A model generated the notes under the pieces. It did not search any database and was not told where the DNA came from. It saw nothing but the letters and a program-made list of their open reading frames with translations. From Acidobacteria bacterium RBG_13_68_16 (GTDB lineage Bacteria > Acidobacteriota > Thermoanaerobaculia > Thermoanaerobaculales > Thermoanaerobaculaceae): DNA of 38,820 nt. A program made the position numbers and the translations under genes. This document shows, one piece after another, positions 30,658 to 38,756 of the stretch; the stretch's first letter is position 1, and each line of letters begins with the position of its first letter. The stretch covers positions 5,798 to 44,617 of the forward strand of contig MEKI01000059.1 of NCBI GenBank assembly GCA_001766905.1. The letters run 5' to 3'.

Positions 30658-31707
30658 TCAGGGGCTCAGATTGACTCGCACGATCGCGTGGGGAAGGGCC
30701 GCGGCGCACGCCCGGGTAAGGACCCGCTTGACGCCGATCTTGCCCTCGTTCTTGTATTTTTCGGAGCTCTCGTCGTACACGATCTCTTCGCTCCCCGCGT
30801 CCTGCAAGACGATCGGGGGCGGGGTGAGCCCAGCCGCCTTCGAGGCGATACCGTAGATCGTATCCACGTCGCCGGTGCCTCCGCCGGGGAGGGAGCCCGT
30901 GAGCTCGTCCGCGACGATCAGCCGAAGGCCCTTATACCGATTCTCGAGGACGACCCCGCCGACATTCTGTGTCCCGGCGACGTTGGTCTGGGCGACCGCA
31001 ATCCCGGCCCTCTCGAGCAAGTCGCGGGCCTCTTCCTCGTGGTCCGCGGTCACCATGAGGGCCGCGAGCCGGAGTCCGAGCGGACGGCCATTCGGGCCGT
31101 TTACGCTACGGAAATGCTGGCGCAACTGCTTGATCAGGACTCGATTGACCTCGGCCGGGACGGTCTCGCCCTCGACCGTGTCGCCCGCGCTCCAATCGTT
31201 GGCGAACGTGCCCACGCTCGCGTCGAGCACATTGAAGGGATGCGTCGCCGCGAACAGGTGGATCGTCGATGCAACCGACCCGCCCGGGAACTCCTCGCGA
31301 TAGAAGTCCAGGAGCGGATTCCGCTGGAGGACGTCGGCCGCGAGGACGTTGTCGAACCGGAGGGCCTCGAAGGCCATATCCGCCGGGGCCGAGCCCCAGC
31401 CCATGAAATCCGGCGCACGCACCAGCCGGGCGAGCTCCTCGACTCCGTCCTGCCACTCCACCGGCGACATCGAGAGCGACCGCTCATAGAGACGGCGCAT
31501 GACGTCGTCGCCGCGGCGCGCGCGGTAGCCCGCGGCCGACACCGGGATGGGGAACGTCGTCCGAATCGCGTTCGAGCTGACCACGTAACCGAGCGAGGAA
31601 GCCCACTGCTCGACCTCGCCGAGGGCGAGCGCCGAATCGAACGCGACACTGAAATCGGTCAGTGCCGCCGCGACGTCACGGGACTGGAGATGATACGGGG
31701 AAATCAT
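30658..31707 (-). CDS. Major capsid protein, Mu gpT-like
   Basis: The 349-aa protein matches the Mu T-like major head subunit: an N-terminal helical part (FSVAFDSALALGEVEQWASS), ATHPFNVLDASVGTFANDW, GRPLGLRLAALMVTADHEEE and a C-terminal KRVLTRACAAALPHAIVRVN. It has a good ribosome site (AAGGAC) and lies after protease, scaffold and decoration genes, the Mu order. It builds the HK97-fold capsid shell. Confidence 0.85.
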   Translation of the reverse strand: MISPYHLQSRDVAAALTDFSVAFDSALALGEVEQWASSLGYVVSSNAIRTTFPIPVSAAGYRARRGDDVMRRLYERSLSMSPVEWQDGVEELARLVRAPDFMGWGSAPADMAFEALRFDNVLAADVLQRNPLLDFYREEFPGGSVASTIHLFAATHPFNVLDASVGTFANDWSAGDTVEGETVPAEVNRVLIKQLRQHFRSVNGPNGRPLGLRLAALMVTADHEEEARDLLERAGIAVAQTNVAGTQNVGGVVLENRYKGLRLIVADELTGSLPGGGTGDVDTIYGIASKAAGLTPPPIVLQDAGSEEIVYDESSEKYKNEGKIGVKRVLTRACAAALPHAIVRVNLSP

Positions 31708-31716
31708 GTGGTGTCC

Positions 31717-32733
31717 TTAGCTCGCGGTGGGGGTCTTTGCGAACTCGATCCAGAGTCCGTGCAGGTTGAGGTCGTCGGCATCGAGCGCGGCCGTGGGGAT
31801 CAGGCTGAAGCTCAGCACCGCCGGGCCCGCGTCGGGCACGTTGGCCGCTGCGATTGTGACGATCGTCTCGGTGATGACCTTCGTAGCGCCAGCCACCGCC
31901 GGGGTGCTATTCCCGCCGCAATCGGCGTCCGCGTCATACGCGGCCGCCGCGACCTGGAAGAAGGCCGTACAGGTCAGGACCACCGTGGTATCCGCCGAGC
32001 CAGTGCGGCTGCACATGGCGTGGATCTCGACGTTCTCGGTCCCGTCGAGCTCCGGGGGGAGCGCGACCGAGTACCAGATCGCCGCGAGGGCTGGGGACCC
32101 GGCGACGTTCCACCGGTACATCACCGATTCATCGACCGCGATGCCGTTGGCCGAGCCGTCCGCCCAGGCCGCCACGGCCGTGCCGGCAGCGACACGCGCG
32201 GACTCCACCGGGATCTGGATCCGGCCGAGGCTGACGTCGGTCTGAAGATCGACGATATCGGCCTGCGCCGTGTCGAGCTGGCTAGCCTCGGTCGCGGCGA
32301 TCACGATCTGCGCCGTGACGTGCGGGCCCATCCAAGTCCAGCACTGGCCGCCGGAGAGATCCACGCAGTAGCCCGCGATTCCGCGGGACCCGGTGTCCGA
32401 ATCCGTGCTGACGGTCTGGTTGTCCACCACATACACGACCTGCCCGGGTTCCGGCGCCGTGCCCGTGTAGGCCAGCCCAAACACGCCGAATTCGACCTCG
32501 GCGTCCACCGCCGCGGCCGCACCACCCTCGGGGGCCGTGGTCCGGTTGTCCGACGTCGCCTTGAGAATTCCGAGCGCGTTCTGCCCAGCCGTCACGACAT
32601 CGGCGCGGCCGTCCGCGTCCGCGGTGACGATCGTCCCGCCGAGCAGGAGCACGTTCGCCGCGACGGCATAGGTCCCCTGGGCGGGGATCAGGCCGCGGCG
32701 GCCAGTGGCGCGAAAGGTTGCGGTAGCAGTCAT
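31717..32733 (-). CDS. Capsid decoration-like protein (DUF2190-like N-terminus)
   Basis: The first part of the 338-aa protein (NALGILKATSDNRTTAPEGG, GVFGLAYTGTAPEPGQVVYV, GSRGIAGYCVDLSGGQCWTW) resembles DUF2190-type decoration proteins that stabilise phage heads. The second half (about residues 170-338) is a separate beta-rich domain containing GTAVAAWADGSANGIAVDES. It may project from the capsid surface. The gene sits between scaffold and major capsid genes. Confidence 0.65.
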   Translation of the reverse strand: MTATATFRATGRRGLIPAQGTYAVAANVLLLGGTIVTADADGRADVVTAGQNALGILKATSDNRTTAPEGGAAAAVDAEVEFGVFGLAYTGTAPEPGQVVYVVDNQTVSTDSDTGSRGIAGYCVDLSGGQCWTWMGPHVTAQIVIAATEASQLDTAQADIVDLQTDVSLGRIQIPVESARVAAGTAVAAWADGSANGIAVDESVMYRWNVAGSPALAAIWYSVALPPELDGTENVEIHAMCSRTGSADTTVVLTCTAFFQVAAAAYDADADCGGNSTPAVAGATKVITETIVTIAAANVPDAGPAVLSFSLIPTAALDADDLNLHGLWIEFAKTPTAS

Positions 32734-32736
32734 CGA

Positions 32737-33309
32737 TCAGGCCTTCCGGGTGTTGCGCCGCAGCGCGATGAAACGGTCACGGGCCGGGCCCGCTGGGATC
32801 TTATCCGCCGCGGCTTGCTCGGCCGCGGTGAGCTCGACAACCGGGGCCGTCGGGGGGCGCACTCCGATGGGTCGCGCCGCACGGTGGAGGGCCACCCGAC
32901 CACGGAGATCGGACAGGGCCTCGACCCGCAGACGCTCGACCGGCACACCCGCGTCCGGGTCCTGCCACGCAGTACCCGGCAGCTCGACGCCGAGCTTGAC
33001 CAAGTCGCCAACCAGCTGGGCCCGCTCGGCCGCATCAGCGCGCGCCTGGCGTGCGTCGAGCTCGGCGACTCGGCGCTGAAGGGCCTCGTGCTCGGCCGTC
33101 AGCCGGATCAGCTTGGCCTTGACGACCTCCTCCTCGGTCTCGTCCGCAGGGGGCGGGGGGACCTCGGCCAGCGCGTCCGTGTCTACAGTGGCCTCGGCCT
33201 CGCCTGCGATCGCATCGACTAGCATCGACTCGAGGACGGCGAGGGCCGCCGCGGCGTCGCCGCTCGTGAGGGCCTCCAAGGCCGCCTTGACGGATTCTGG
33301 GTTCATCAT
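32737..33309 (-). CDS. Scaffold-like protein
   Basis: From ATG 33309 (or the adjacent ATG 33306) the product is about 190 aa, Ala/Glu-rich and helical, with a coiled-coil (KLIRLTAEHEALQRRVAELD) and a basic end (GPARDRFIALRRNTRKA). It follows the protease gene directly, as scaffold genes do in Mu-like phages. It would guide capsid assembly and then be removed by the protease. Confidence 0.65.
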   Translation of the reverse strand: MMNPESVKAALEALTSGDAAAALAVLESMLVDAIAGEAEATVDTDALAEVPPPPADETEEEVVKAKLIRLTAEHEALQRRVAELDARQARADAAERAQLVGDLVKLGVELPGTAWQDPDAGVPVERLRVEALSDLRGRVALHRAARPIGVRPPTAPVVELTAAEQAAADKIPAGPARDRFIALRRNTRKA

Positions 33310-33887
33310 TTGCCCTTCGGTCGGCTGTGAGAAACGGGAATTTTCGGGCGAGGTTTCGGCCTGGGCCTGGGCTTGACCTTGGCGGTCAAGGCCTTGGTCA
33401 GCAAATTCAGGATCCGATCTTCGCCCCCACGGGACAGAACCAACGGTTGAGCCCCTAGTGTAGCAGGCTGGGCGCAGAGCGCAACATTTACTATTTCGAC
33501 CACGCGGCCGGACTCGTCGGTCCGGAATGCCGGGCTGATATATCGCTGCGTCCGGTCGGCCAGACGCCGGATTCCGTCCGACGTCCAGGTGACATCCACC
33601 GCCCACAATTCCCCGTCCCGGGCAGCAAGCCGGAACCAGCCGCGGGCGTCGCCTGCGTCGGACCGAGCGGCCCTCGCCTCGTGGGACAACGAGTCATGCT
33701 CGAGATCGATAGGGAGATCGACCCCGCCCTCCGCGAACGCCCGCAGGCACGCGGCCAAGGCCTCGGCGTCGAGCACGTGTTCGCCCTTGGTCGACCGATT
33801 GAGGCCCGCCGCGAATATGCGGAACTCGGACGGGAGGGCCCCGCCCTCGACCGCGCTCAGACATATCGCCGGACCGTGCTGGATCAC
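33306..33887 (-). CDS. Prohead protease, Mu gpI-like
   Basis: The 193-aa product has CLSAVEGGALPSEFRIFAAG near the start, DLPIDLEHDSLSHEARAA (His and Ser candidates of the active site), DGIRRLADRTQRYISPAF and a basic, Pro-rich tail. This is the pattern of the Mu I-like prohead proteases, which cut scaffold and themselves during head maturation. GTG 33887 lies 8 nt from a -10 box, so the message seems leaderless. Codons for residues 9-20 are the region matched by CRISPR spacer 4. Confidence 0.85.
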   Translation of the reverse strand: MIQHGPAICLSAVEGGALPSEFRIFAAGLNRSTKGEHVLDAEALAACLRAFAEGGVDLPIDLEHDSLSHEARAARSDAGDARGWFRLAARDGELWAVDVTWTSDGIRRLADRTQRYISPAFRTDESGRVVEIVNVALCAQPATLGAQPLVLSRGGEDRILNLLTKALTAKVKPRPRPKPRPKIPVSHSRPKGK

Positions 33888-33895
33888 GCGCCCCT

Positions 33896-33924
33896 ATTCT
33901 CGCACGGTCCGGCCGGGGCGTCAA
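33896..33924 (-). promoter_or_regulatory. Sigma70-like promoter for the late (leftward) operon
   Basis: On the minus strand TTGACG (33924-33919) is separated by 17 nt from GAGAAT (33901-33896), preceded by TGC as in extended -10 sites. The predicted start is within a few bases of the GTG at 33887. Confidence 0.7.
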
Positions 33925-33929
33925 GCGTA

Positions 33930-33959
33930 TTGGCCCCACGCGGCCAGCCGTGCTAGAAT
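33930..33959 (+). promoter_or_regulatory. Sigma70-like promoter for portal-terminase operon
   Basis: TTGGCC (33930-33935) is 18 nt from TAGAAT (33954-33959), again with TGC before the -10 box. The -10 box ends 7 nt before the ATG at 33967, and no ribosome site intervenes, so the message is probably leaderless. The two -35 boxes are 5 bp apart back to back. Confidence 0.65.
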
Positions 33960-33966
33960 AGCCTAC

Positions 33967-35397
33967 ATGCGTTTTGCCCCCATCGACGAACTAACTAGGT
34001 CTACCGTGCTCGCGGCAGCCAAAATACAGGGCCGGGCGGCCGTGGCTGTGAGCGCTGGCGTTGCACCAGCGACCCTCACGAGGGCCCTTCGGGGTGAGCC
34101 GATCAGTGCGGCCACGATCGAACGACTGCGGCGCGTGTCGCCCCGCGTCCGGACCGCCGAGGAATTCTCCGGCTCGATCGCGGTCCGCGCTCCGCGCCGA
34201 GCCCTGTCCGGGATCTCTCACGCGACCCAGGAGAGTGGCCTCGCCTGGATCCGGGTCGCGCGCGACGCCCAGCTACAAGGCGATTTCGCCCAGCCTGTCC
34301 GGCTCGCTGAGGCCTGCCGCACGGACGATGCCTTGTTCGTGGCATATCACAACCGGGTCGCGACTTTGGCCGCCATCGGCGCCGAGCTCGTCCCGCACGA
34401 CAGCCAGCGCGGCCGGGCCCTCGCGGCCAAGGCTCGGGCAGGCATCATCGCCCACCGCGACGTCCTCTCCGGGATCGTCGGGACGCTCGCCAATCACGGG
34501 GTAGCGATCGGGTACTTGCGTCACGAGCCCGACGAGCGCGGGACCTCGGTCGCCCTGCGGTTGACCGAATGGCCTCTAGAATTCGTCAAATGGGACCCGG
34601 CACGAGAGGTCCTGCAGACCCGGATCCAGGACGGCCCCCAGGTCGACGTCGTCCACGGCGACGGGCGCTGGGTGGTTTTCCGAGGTTTTGGCTCGCTTCC
34701 CTGGACGCAGCACGCGGCCCTTCTACCTGCGTCGTTCGTCTACGCGGCCCATGCCGAGGGGATTGCGGATTGGGCGGGGGCCTCGAGGGCGCACGGGCTC
34801 GCCAAAATCCTGGGCCAGCTCCCCGAGGGGAGCGCCATCCGGTCCGCCGAAGGGGGCCTCACCGCCGAGGCCGAGGCCTACCTGGCGATGCTCACGGACC
34901 TGGTATCCGGCGAGGCGAGCGCCGGCATTCAGGCCGCCGGCTGCGATGCGAAATTCGTCGCAAACGGCAGCACTGCGTGGCAAGTGTTCAGTGAGCTCGT
35001 GCAAAACCGTGAGAAAGCTGCCGCCCGGATCTACCTCGGGACGGACGCCTATCTCGGCTCCGTCGGCGGGGCCCCTGGTGTGGATATCGCGACCCTGTTC
35101 GGGGTTGCGACTACCAAAATCCAGGGCGATTTCTCGGCAATCAAAGCCGGTTTGGACACCGGACTAGCCCAGCCCTGGGCCGCGATGCACGCGGGGGACA
35201 GCCGGTACGCGCCAAGCTTCGAGTTCGCGCTACCGGACGCCGACGCAGAGCAACGTCAGGGCCAGGCGGCCGCATCCTACGAGCGCCTGAGGGTCGTCCT
35301 CGCCGGCCTGCGGGAGCAGGGCCTCGTAGTTGATCAGGTCGTCGTCGATCGGGTCGCGGCGGCCGTCGGCGTGTCGCCCGCGCCGCGGCTCGCATGA
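33967..35397 (+). CDS. Portal protein (DUF935-like) with N-terminal helix-turn-helix
   Basis: The 476-aa protein resembles Mu gp29-type portals: LFVAYHNRVATLAAIGAELV, the central DPAREVLQTRIQDGPQ and WVVFRGFGSLPWTQHAALLP, KILGQLPEGSAIRSAEGG, and a helical end. Portals form the dodecamer through which DNA enters. Before the portal part, residues about 22-60 (RAAVAVSAGVAPATLTRALR then GEPISAATIERLRRV) look like a Cro/C1-type helix-turn-helix. ATG 33967 sits directly under a promoter. An internal GTG at 34135 would remove the HTH but has no ribosome site. The stop overlaps the TerL ATG by 4 nt. Confidence 0.75.
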   Translation: MRFAPIDELTRSTVLAAAKIQGRAAVAVSAGVAPATLTRALRGEPISAATIERLRRVSPRVRTAEEFSGSIAVRAPRRALSGISHATQESGLAWIRVARDAQLQGDFAQPVRLAEACRTDDALFVAYHNRVATLAAIGAELVPHDSQRGRALAAKARAGIIAHRDVLSGIVGTLANHGVAIGYLRHEPDERGTSVALRLTEWPLEFVKWDPAREVLQTRIQDGPQVDVVHGDGRWVVFRGFGSLPWTQHAALLPASFVYAAHAEGIADWAGASRAHGLAKILGQLPEGSAIRSAEGGLTAEAEAYLAMLTDLVSGEASAGIQAAGCDAKFVANGSTAWQVFSELVQNREKAAARIYLGTDAYLGSVGGAPGVDIATLFGVATTKIQGDFSAIKAGLDTGLAQPWAAMHAGDSRYAPSFEFALPDADAEQRQGQAAASYERLRVVLAGLREQGLVVDQVVVDRVAAAVGVSPAPRLA

Positions 35398-36830
35398 CCT
35401 CGCCTGCAGCCATCCTGGCCTGGCTCGGGGGCCTCGAGGGACTACCGCCGGACGAGCTCGCGATCGCGCTGTTCGACCCGTCCCTGACCTTGCGCGCCGA
35501 GCAGATCGTGCCCCCGCCCGGGAGCTGGCGGAGCTTCACTTTCGTGGCCGGCCGCGGGGCAGGGAAGACATTTGGCCTGGTCGCGGACCTCCACCGCGGG
35601 GTCGAGGCGGGGGACATCACCCGGCCCGCCCTGCTCGGCCCGAATTTCGACGACGTGAGAGACAAGCAGGTCCTGCCCCTGGTCGAATCCAGTCCTCCGT
35701 GGTTCCGAGCCGAGCCCTACAAGCGCGGCGTGCGCTGGCCCAACGGGGTCGAGGCCCCGGGACTGACCGCCGAGGTCGAGCGACCCGCGAGCGGCGCGAA
35801 TTTCGACTACGTCTGGATGACGGAGTTAGTCAAGTGGCAGGAATCGACGCGAGTCAAGGCGTTCGAGGATGTGACCACGGCCTGCCGTGTGGGGCCGGCC
35901 CCGAGATATGTTATCGACACTACATCGCAGGGGGTCAACGATCTGATCCTGGCCCAGCTTGCCCGGTGCGAAGAACACCCAGAAATACACATTCTCCGCC
36001 GAGGCACGATCTTCGACAACCCCTATCTGTCGCGGGAATACCTGATATCGGAGATCGAGAAATACGGTTGGGGTACGCGCAAAGCCGAGGAGGAATTGCT
36101 TGGGCTGGTATTCGCGCAGACGGCCGGGGCCCTCTGGCAGCGCGATTGGATCGACTCCCATCGACGGGAGTTCGCCCCGCCGAATCCGGACACTGTATTA
36201 CTGGCGTGGGACCCGGCCCTATCGGACTCGAGCGAGGCCGACGAACAGGGCTTGTGCGAGGCCAGCCTGCGGACCGACGACGGGCCTCACGTCTACGTGC
36301 TACGCGACCTCTCGCGTCGGACCACGCCCGCCGACGCGGCCCGAGATATCGTGTCCGCGTGCGAGGCCAGCGCGGCCGGCGTCGTCGTCGAAACGAATCA
36401 TGCGGGCCTCATGCCTCGCCAGCTCCTCGAGGCCGAGGCCCGCCAGCGCGGAATGCGTGTCGAGCTCGTCCCGAGGGAGGCCAGGATCCCGAAGCGGCGG
36501 CCTGGTACGATCTGGCTGAAGGAGTACCATACCCCGAGCGCGAAGGCCCACCGGGCCACGGCGCCCGCGGCCCTGTACAGGCAGGGCCGCGTGCATCATG
36601 TCGGGTCGTTCCCGCGACTCGAGTCCGAGCAGACGACCTGGGAGCCGGGCTCGAGACGATCGCCGAACCGGCTGGACGCGGCCGCCTACGTCGTGGCCGA
36701 GCTCGCGGGGCTGACCACCGGGGCCCCGCGGGACACGGCGGCCGCGGCAGGCGACGCCCGCGCGGCCCACATCGAGCTGCAGAAGCGGCTACGTGCCGGC
36801 CGCCCCGGTGGCCGGCGCCTCGGGGTATAG
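35394..36830 (+). CDS. terL: Terminase large subunit
   Basis: The 478-aa packaging motor has the ATPase Walker A GRGAGKT (53-59), Walker B YVWMTE (139-144, catalytic E144) and coupling motif TTS (176-178). Its RuvC-fold nuclease has AWDPALS (D273), VVVETNHAG (E333) and a C-terminal NRLDAA (D428). It cuts and pumps concatemeric DNA into proheads through the portal encoded just upstream. The last 42 nt overlap the 3' end of a convergent gene. Confidence 0.92.
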   Translation: MTSPAAILAWLGGLEGLPPDELAIALFDPSLTLRAEQIVPPPGSWRSFTFVAGRGAGKTFGLVADLHRGVEAGDITRPALLGPNFDDVRDKQVLPLVESSPPWFRAEPYKRGVRWPNGVEAPGLTAEVERPASGANFDYVWMTELVKWQESTRVKAFEDVTTACRVGPAPRYVIDTTSQGVNDLILAQLARCEEHPEIHILRRGTIFDNPYLSREYLISEIEKYGWGTRKAEEELLGLVFAQTAGALWQRDWIDSHRREFAPPNPDTVLLAWDPALSDSSEADEQGLCEASLRTDDGPHVYVLRDLSRRTTPADAARDIVSACEASAAGVVVETNHAGLMPRQLLEAEARQRGMRVELVPREARIPKRRPGTIWLKEYHTPSAKAHRATAPAALYRQGRVHHVGSFPRLESEQTTWEPGSRRSPNRLDAAAYVVAELAGLTTGAPRDTAAAAGDARAAHIELQKRLRAGRPGGRRLGV

Positions 36831-37049
36831 GCCTCCGGAGCTCTCGAGCAAGTCCAAGCATCTTCGGTCAAATTCGGAATCGATCCAGTCGAGCAAATCA
36901 GAGTCCCCGACTTTGCGCGCCAGGACCCGGAGCCACATCGCCTGCCTCTGCGGGCAACAATCCCGCGGGAAGGAGTATGGGCGCTCCAGCTCAGCAAGGG
37001 CCGACTCCGTCCTCCGCATCGCTCGACGTAGGTCCTGGATCGCGTTCAT
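36789..37049 (-). CDS. Small hypothetical protein (86 aa)
   Basis: The 86-aa protein is helical (MNAIQDLRRAMRRTESALAE) with a CCPQRQ segment and an acidic stretch (DSDLLDWIDSEFDRR). It is unrecognised. ATGA overlap with the upstream stop supports it, and it converges with TerL, sharing 42 nt at their 3' ends. Confidence 0.6.
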   Translation of the reverse strand: MNAIQDLRRAMRRTESALAELERPYSFPRDCCPQRQAMWLRVLARKVGDSDLLDWIDSEFDRRCLDLLESSGGLYPEAPATGAAGT

Positions 37050-37603
37050 TGTCGCACCGGCATGATGATAGCCAGCCGGGTCTCCCCCCGCAACAGGACT
37101 GGGGCCAGCTCGTCCAGACGCGATGCCTCGACGATCGTCGTCCCCACGTGTCGGACGGCCTCGGACAGATACCGCAGGTCAATCGCTTGTGCCGCGCCCC
37201 ACGTGCCCAGGGCGAACAGCGGGCCAAGCGCCGCGAATTCGGCCCGCAGCCGGGCCGGGGTCTTGGCCTCCTGCTCCTTGGGCTTCGCCGGGTAGAACGG
37301 GGGCTGGAAGACCAGCCCGTTCGATAGCCGCACCACCAGGCGCCGCGTGGGTCGCAGCCACTTCCGGGCGCGGGTCAGGGCTCCAGACACGTCGACCTCG
37401 ACCTCGCCTCGGGCGCACGCGATCAGGGCGCCGAGATCGTAGGGGAACGCCGGCCCCTCGACGTCCCAGCGCTCCGCATGCAGCCGGTGGCCGTCCACCG
37501 CCACGGCCCAGCGTTGGCCGCCGTAGTAGGCCGTCATGACCGTCTGTTGCCATTCGGGCCGGTCCGGGCCGCCGAGGGCTAACTTCAGCGTCGTGGCGCT
37601 CAC
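37046..37603 (-). CDS. Sliding-clamp-like protein
   Basis: GTG 37603, with GGAGG upstream and GTGA overlap, gives 185 aa. WAVAVDGHRLHAERW (about 32-46) resembles the DGHRL element of DnaN beta clamps. The C-terminal AIDLRYLSEAVRHVG and RLAIIMPVRQ resemble the last clamp domain with its IIMPMR end. DnaN is about 370 aa with three domains, so this would be a reduced, perhaps two-domain, clamp. It could give processivity to the phage polymerase. The resemblance is short and needs a structure search; I hold it as likely but not certain. Confidence 0.55.
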   Translation of the reverse strand: MSATTLKLALGGPDRPEWQQTVMTAYYGGQRWAVAVDGHRLHAERWDVEGPAFPYDLGALIACARGEVEVDVSGALTRARKWLRPTRRLVVRLSNGLVFQPPFYPAKPKEQEAKTPARLRAEFAALGPLFALGTWGAAQAIDLRYLSEAVRHVGTTIVEASRLDELAPVLLRGETRLAIIMPVRQ

Positions 37604-37662
37604 GACACGCCCTCCCGACGCATGGCCCGGGCGAGCTTCACCAGGGCCGCCCTGCGCTTCAC
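37600..37662 (-). CDS. 20-aa basic peptide
   Basis: GTG 37662 opens MKRRAALVKLARAMRREGVS and stops at 37600-37602. GTGA overlaps on both sides leave no gap, in the style of this genome, and the sequence also holds the ribosome site of the clamp-like gene. It may be a real peptide or only a coupling device. Confidence 0.4.
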   Translation of the reverse strand: MKRRAALVKLARAMRREGVS

Positions 37663-37904
37663 GGCGCCGCCTCCGTCCAGGTGTGCCCGCAGTCGAGGCA
37701 CTCCCGCCAGGACAGCCCGGGGGCGGCTCGGGTCTCCCGATTCGCCGCGTGGCCGCAGGCCTCGGCCAGCGAAGTCGTGGTCGAGCCGCACGGGCACGAC
37801 CACACCCGAAGGAGGTCCCCTCCGATGCGCCAGGTCTGCCCGGTGTATGTCGTGGTCCGGCCACAGGAGCACATCGGGCCGGGTCGTTGTCGTCGCGTCG
37901 TCAT
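37659..37904 (-). CDS. Zinc-ribbon protein
   Basis: The 81-aa product has CSCG near residue 12, CPCG in the middle, a single Cys in EACGH, and CLDCGHTW near the C-terminus, enough ligands for one or two zinc sites. Such small phage zinc proteins often bind nucleic acid or RNA polymerase. The ATG at 37904 is 6 nt from a -10 box. Confidence 0.65.
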   Translation of the reverse strand: MTTRRQRPGPMCSCGRTTTYTGQTWRIGGDLLRVWSCPCGSTTTSLAEACGHAANRETRAAPGLSWRECLDCGHTWTEAAP

Positions 37905-37910
37905 GCCATC

Positions 37911-37938
37911 ATGCTAGCCACGTGCAGGGCGAGCGCAA
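37911..37938 (-). promoter_or_regulatory. Possible promoter for the zinc-ribbon/clamp-like genes
   Basis: On the minus strand TTGCGC (37938-37933) and TAGCAT (37916-37911) are 16 nt apart. The -10 box ends 6 nt before ATG 37904, suggesting another leaderless message. The rest of the 37905-38088 gap shows no convincing gene. Confidence 0.45.
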
Positions 37939-38088
37939 GGGGGTGACGGTACGATTGTCGGCCGTGCGAGGCTAAGTACGCGATAAGGAGCCTGCGTCAC
38001 GACGGGGCCGCGGGGGCGCTTCTCGAGGGTCACGATCGAACCGAGGTCGGAGGGGAGCGGAATGCGGGCGGGCCAGGGTGACGAAGGA

Positions 38089-38751
38089 TTAGCCAGCCCT
38101 TGCGCCGGTCAAGGCCTGATTCATGCGGATTCGGGCTCCGCAGGCGTCGCAAACGACTCCCCCCGCCGCGAGGGCTTCGAGGCGAGCGGCCAGCCGAGCT
38201 CGGGCGGCTGCGATCTCGGCGCGGGGGATCGTGATCGCGTCCTCGTCGCCGCGGTCGGCGATTTCCAGTCTGGCTAAAACCGGAGCCAGGATCGCCGCGG
38301 TCCTCGCGTGCCGGCTGGCTGCACCGTGGTCGTGCACGGCCGCCGCTTCATGGGCGGAGCGGCCCGCCGCGTCCAGCAGGCTGCGGAGGACCTCGGCCAA
38401 CCCTGCCCCTTCGGGGAGCTCGGGGAGGGCCGGACGGATGGCGGCCCGCACCATCGAAGCCCGACCGGGGCGGCCGGCCTGGTCGAGCTCGACCGCAAGG
38501 CCCTCGAGGTCGGCGGGCAGGGCTGGCTCGATCGCGCCCAGGCGCGGCGGGGGCTCGGCCTGGACCGGGCCGGCCGCTGGGATGCCAGCGTAACACGGAG
38601 CCGGGGCTGGCGTGCCACTGGACGGGGCTGCCGCAAGCCGGCTCACGTGGGTGTGTGACAGGCCGAGCCGCTTCCCTATCTCGCGCAAACTGAGGCCCTG
38701 GGCGCGGAATTCGTGGATCTGCTGGACGGCGTCGGGCGGGACTTTGCTCAT
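38089..38751 (-). CDS. Helix-turn-helix protein, possible small terminase or regulator
   Basis: From ATG 38751 the 220-aa product begins with DAVQQIHEFRAQGLSLREIG then KRLGLSHTHVSRLAA, a clear helix-turn-helix (about 8-42). A long Ala/Pro-rich linker, a helical middle and a terminal CDACGARIRMNQALTG follow. HTH proteins near terL are often small terminase subunits, but this one is on the opposite strand and could equally regulate its operon. Start choice: the first in-frame Met after the -10 box. Confidence 0.65.
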   Translation of the reverse strand: MSKVPPDAVQQIHEFRAQGLSLREIGKRLGLSHTHVSRLAAAPSSGTPAPAPCYAGIPAAGPVQAEPPPRLGAIEPALPADLEGLAVELDQAGRPGRASMVRAAIRPALPELPEGAGLAEVLRSLLDAAGRSAHEAAAVHDHGAASRHARTAAILAPVLARLEIADRGDEDAITIPRAEIAAARARLAARLEALAAGGVVCDACGARIRMNQALTGARAG

Positions 38752-38756
38752 GCCGA

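Noticed and set aside
30688-33222. 844-codon open frame on the + strand
   Set aside because: It lies wholly antisense to the capsid, decoration and scaffold genes, has low-complexity Arg/Asp/Gly composition, and reflects the high third-position GC of the real genes.
37920-38040. Possible 39-codon gene on the minus strand upstream of the zinc-ribbon gene
   Set aside because: It starts at GTG without a ribosome site, has Pro/Arg-rich low-complexity sequence and ends inside the predicted promoter.
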